34,080 nucleotides of DNA from SZUA-146 sp963922815 (lineage in GTDB: Bacteria; Pseudomonadota; Gammaproteobacteria; Steroidobacterales; SZUA-146). The stretch lies in the NCBI GenBank assembly GCA_963922815.1, contig CAWUKD010000021.1:1-34080 (forward strand), given 5' to 3'. Positions 33,202 to 34,080 of the stretch are shown here, piece by piece. Position numbers and translations under genes: made by a program. Within the stretch, counting starts at the first letter, position 1. Every line of letters starts with the position of its first letter. The notes beneath the pieces are model-generated. The model saw nothing but the letters and a program-made list of their open reading frames with translations. It was not told the DNA's origin and searched no databases.

Positions 33202-34080
33202 TTATGGCGCTGAAGACTCCGGTGGCCGTTCTTCGCCGGACAGCGTTTGTCGCAGCGCGTCCATTTCCCGAGCCATGTCTTGCTCGAAGGCTGCCAGTTC
33301 CGGCAATTTCCACAGCGATTCATAGAGCGGAAATTTGCGCGTCATCCACCAGCCGGTCGACCAGTTGCTCGATTTCGCATCGGCCAGATGTTCCACAGCG
33401 CCGCCATTGTCACCGAGCAGCGACAGGGCGGCAACATCCAGCAGATCGATACCGTTAAAGCCGGCGCGGGGTTCCTTGCTCATCACGACCAGCGCGGCGT
33501 TCAATATTTTGTCCGCGAGTTCCCGTTCGTCAGTGGCCAGCAAGACGCGGCCAAACAGCACGGCCCAGGGATAGTCGGAAGCATCGATGTTGGGTGGCTG
33601 TTCGAGGAATTTGGAAAAGCGTGGGACAAACAATCGTCGCGCGGTCAGCGCATCGCCGTTTTTGATCATTTCCTCGACCTGAATAGCCGTCGAGTGAAAC
33701 TGCAAAGGGGCGATTTCCAGCATGGTTTCCGCATGACGTTTGACTGATTCCTGATCTTCAATGAAAAGTGCGTGGAGTAGCTTTGCCCGATTGGGCCAGT
33801 ACTGGTCCGGTCCAAGCTCGTAAGCGATATTGGCCCAGTGGCCCGCATTAACACCATCGCCCAGATCAAGCAGCGACTCGGCCAGCTGGCTTGGGTACTC
33901 GGTATGACCGGGATCCAGCTCCCATGCCTTGCGCAACCAGCGGACTGCTTCGTCGGGTCGCCGTTTTGATCGTCCGTACAGCGCCGCCATGTGCGCATAC
34001 ACCGGAACAAAGTCAGGTTTAATTTCGAGCGTTTTCTCAAATTCGCTCAGCGCCCGATCGAGGTCTCCAAGAAAGAAATA
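33202..34080 (-). CDS. TPR-repeat protein, C-terminal part (cut by window end)
   Basis: Only the last 292 residues are in the window; the frame is open to 34080 and the start lies beyond. Several TPR units are seen, for example LGDLDRALSEFEKTLEIKPDFVPVYAHMAALYG and PDEAVRWLRKAWELDPGHTEYPSQLAESLLDLGD. The end (PLYESLWKLPELAAFEQDMAREMDALRQTL) is like the C-terminus of the TolB-like/TPR class, where the last lines read as a final helix pair after the array. It may therefore be a relative of the 22565 protein, but the N-terminal domain is not visible. No neighbour is coupled to it. Confidence 0.8.
   Translation of the reverse strand, partial: YFFLGDLDRALSEFEKTLEIKPDFVPVYAHMAALYGRSKRRPDEAVRWLRKAWELDPGHTEYPSQLAESLLDLGDGVNAGHWANIAYELGPDQYWPNRAKLLHALFIEDQESVKRHAETMLEIAPLQFHSTAIQVEEMIKNGDALTARRLFVPRFSKFLEQPPNIDASDYPWAVLFGRVLLATDERELADKILNAALVVMSKEPRAGFNGIDLLDVAALSLLGDNGGAVEHLADAKSSNWSTGWWMTRKFPLYESLWKLPELAAFEQDMAREMDALRQTLSGEERPPESSAP

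Overview
The window looks like a chromosomal segment of a free-living, heterotrophic gammaproteobacterium. The evidence is moderate-to-high GC, clear Shine-Dalgarno sites, many Sec and lipoprotein signals, Tat export of a molybdo-hydroxylase, a sigma-54 promoter, and a family mix (DUF5117 metalloprotease, DUF885, TolB-like/TPR proteins, fasciclin, MAPEG, HTTM) that I associate with marine or soil lineages such as Woeseiaceae or Steroidobacterales. That placement is inference. I see no rRNA, tRNA, CRISPR array, transposase or phage gene, so this is ordinary chromosome rich in exported proteins of unknown role.

Layout. 1-4037: two minus-strand exported hydrolases, a zinc metalloprotease lipoprotein and a pectin-acetylesterase-like esterase. 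4429-7881: a tight plus-strand four-gene operon (two coiled-coil lipoproteins, a small cytosolic coiled-coil protein, a two-TM protein resembling SLATT/DUF4231) that I cannot assign to a known system. 7911-11820: PQQ sugar dehydrogenase, fasciclin protein and DUF885 hydrolase. 11963-16239: a minus-strand group with two overlapping HTTM-type membrane proteins, one carrying a CxxC DUF393 domain, downstream of a secreted TSP3/dockerin-like protein. 16525-18067: a predicted outer-membrane barrel and a small periplasmic 11-residue-repeat protein.

18068-19939 encodes a DUF4382 lipoprotein ending at a hairpin. 20048-21675 is an ECF sigma operon: sigma factor, membrane anti-sigma-like protein, a very acidic exported peptide and a basic DUF3106 protein, all with overlapping ends. 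21933-22421 encodes an exported protein with five exact DSVDGTGL repeats, divergent from a TolB-like/TPR membrane protein. 24521-25035 holds a textbook sigma-54 promoter with a cluster of TGTCCG/CGGACA sites in enhancer position, driving a small exported protein. The rest contains a membrane dipeptidase, a MAPEG protein, a two-subunit molybdenum hydroxylase, a PhnZ/MIOX-like HD protein, a cyclic-nucleotide-binding/degenerate-rhodanese fusion, two unknown proteins and a TPR protein cut by the window end.

Best candidates for undescribed biology are the four-gene envelope module (4429-7881), the DSVDGTGL repeat protein, the sigma-54/enhancer-controlled small exported protein, and the acidic/basic pair in the ECF operon. 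All names rest on reading the sequence; no database search was run.
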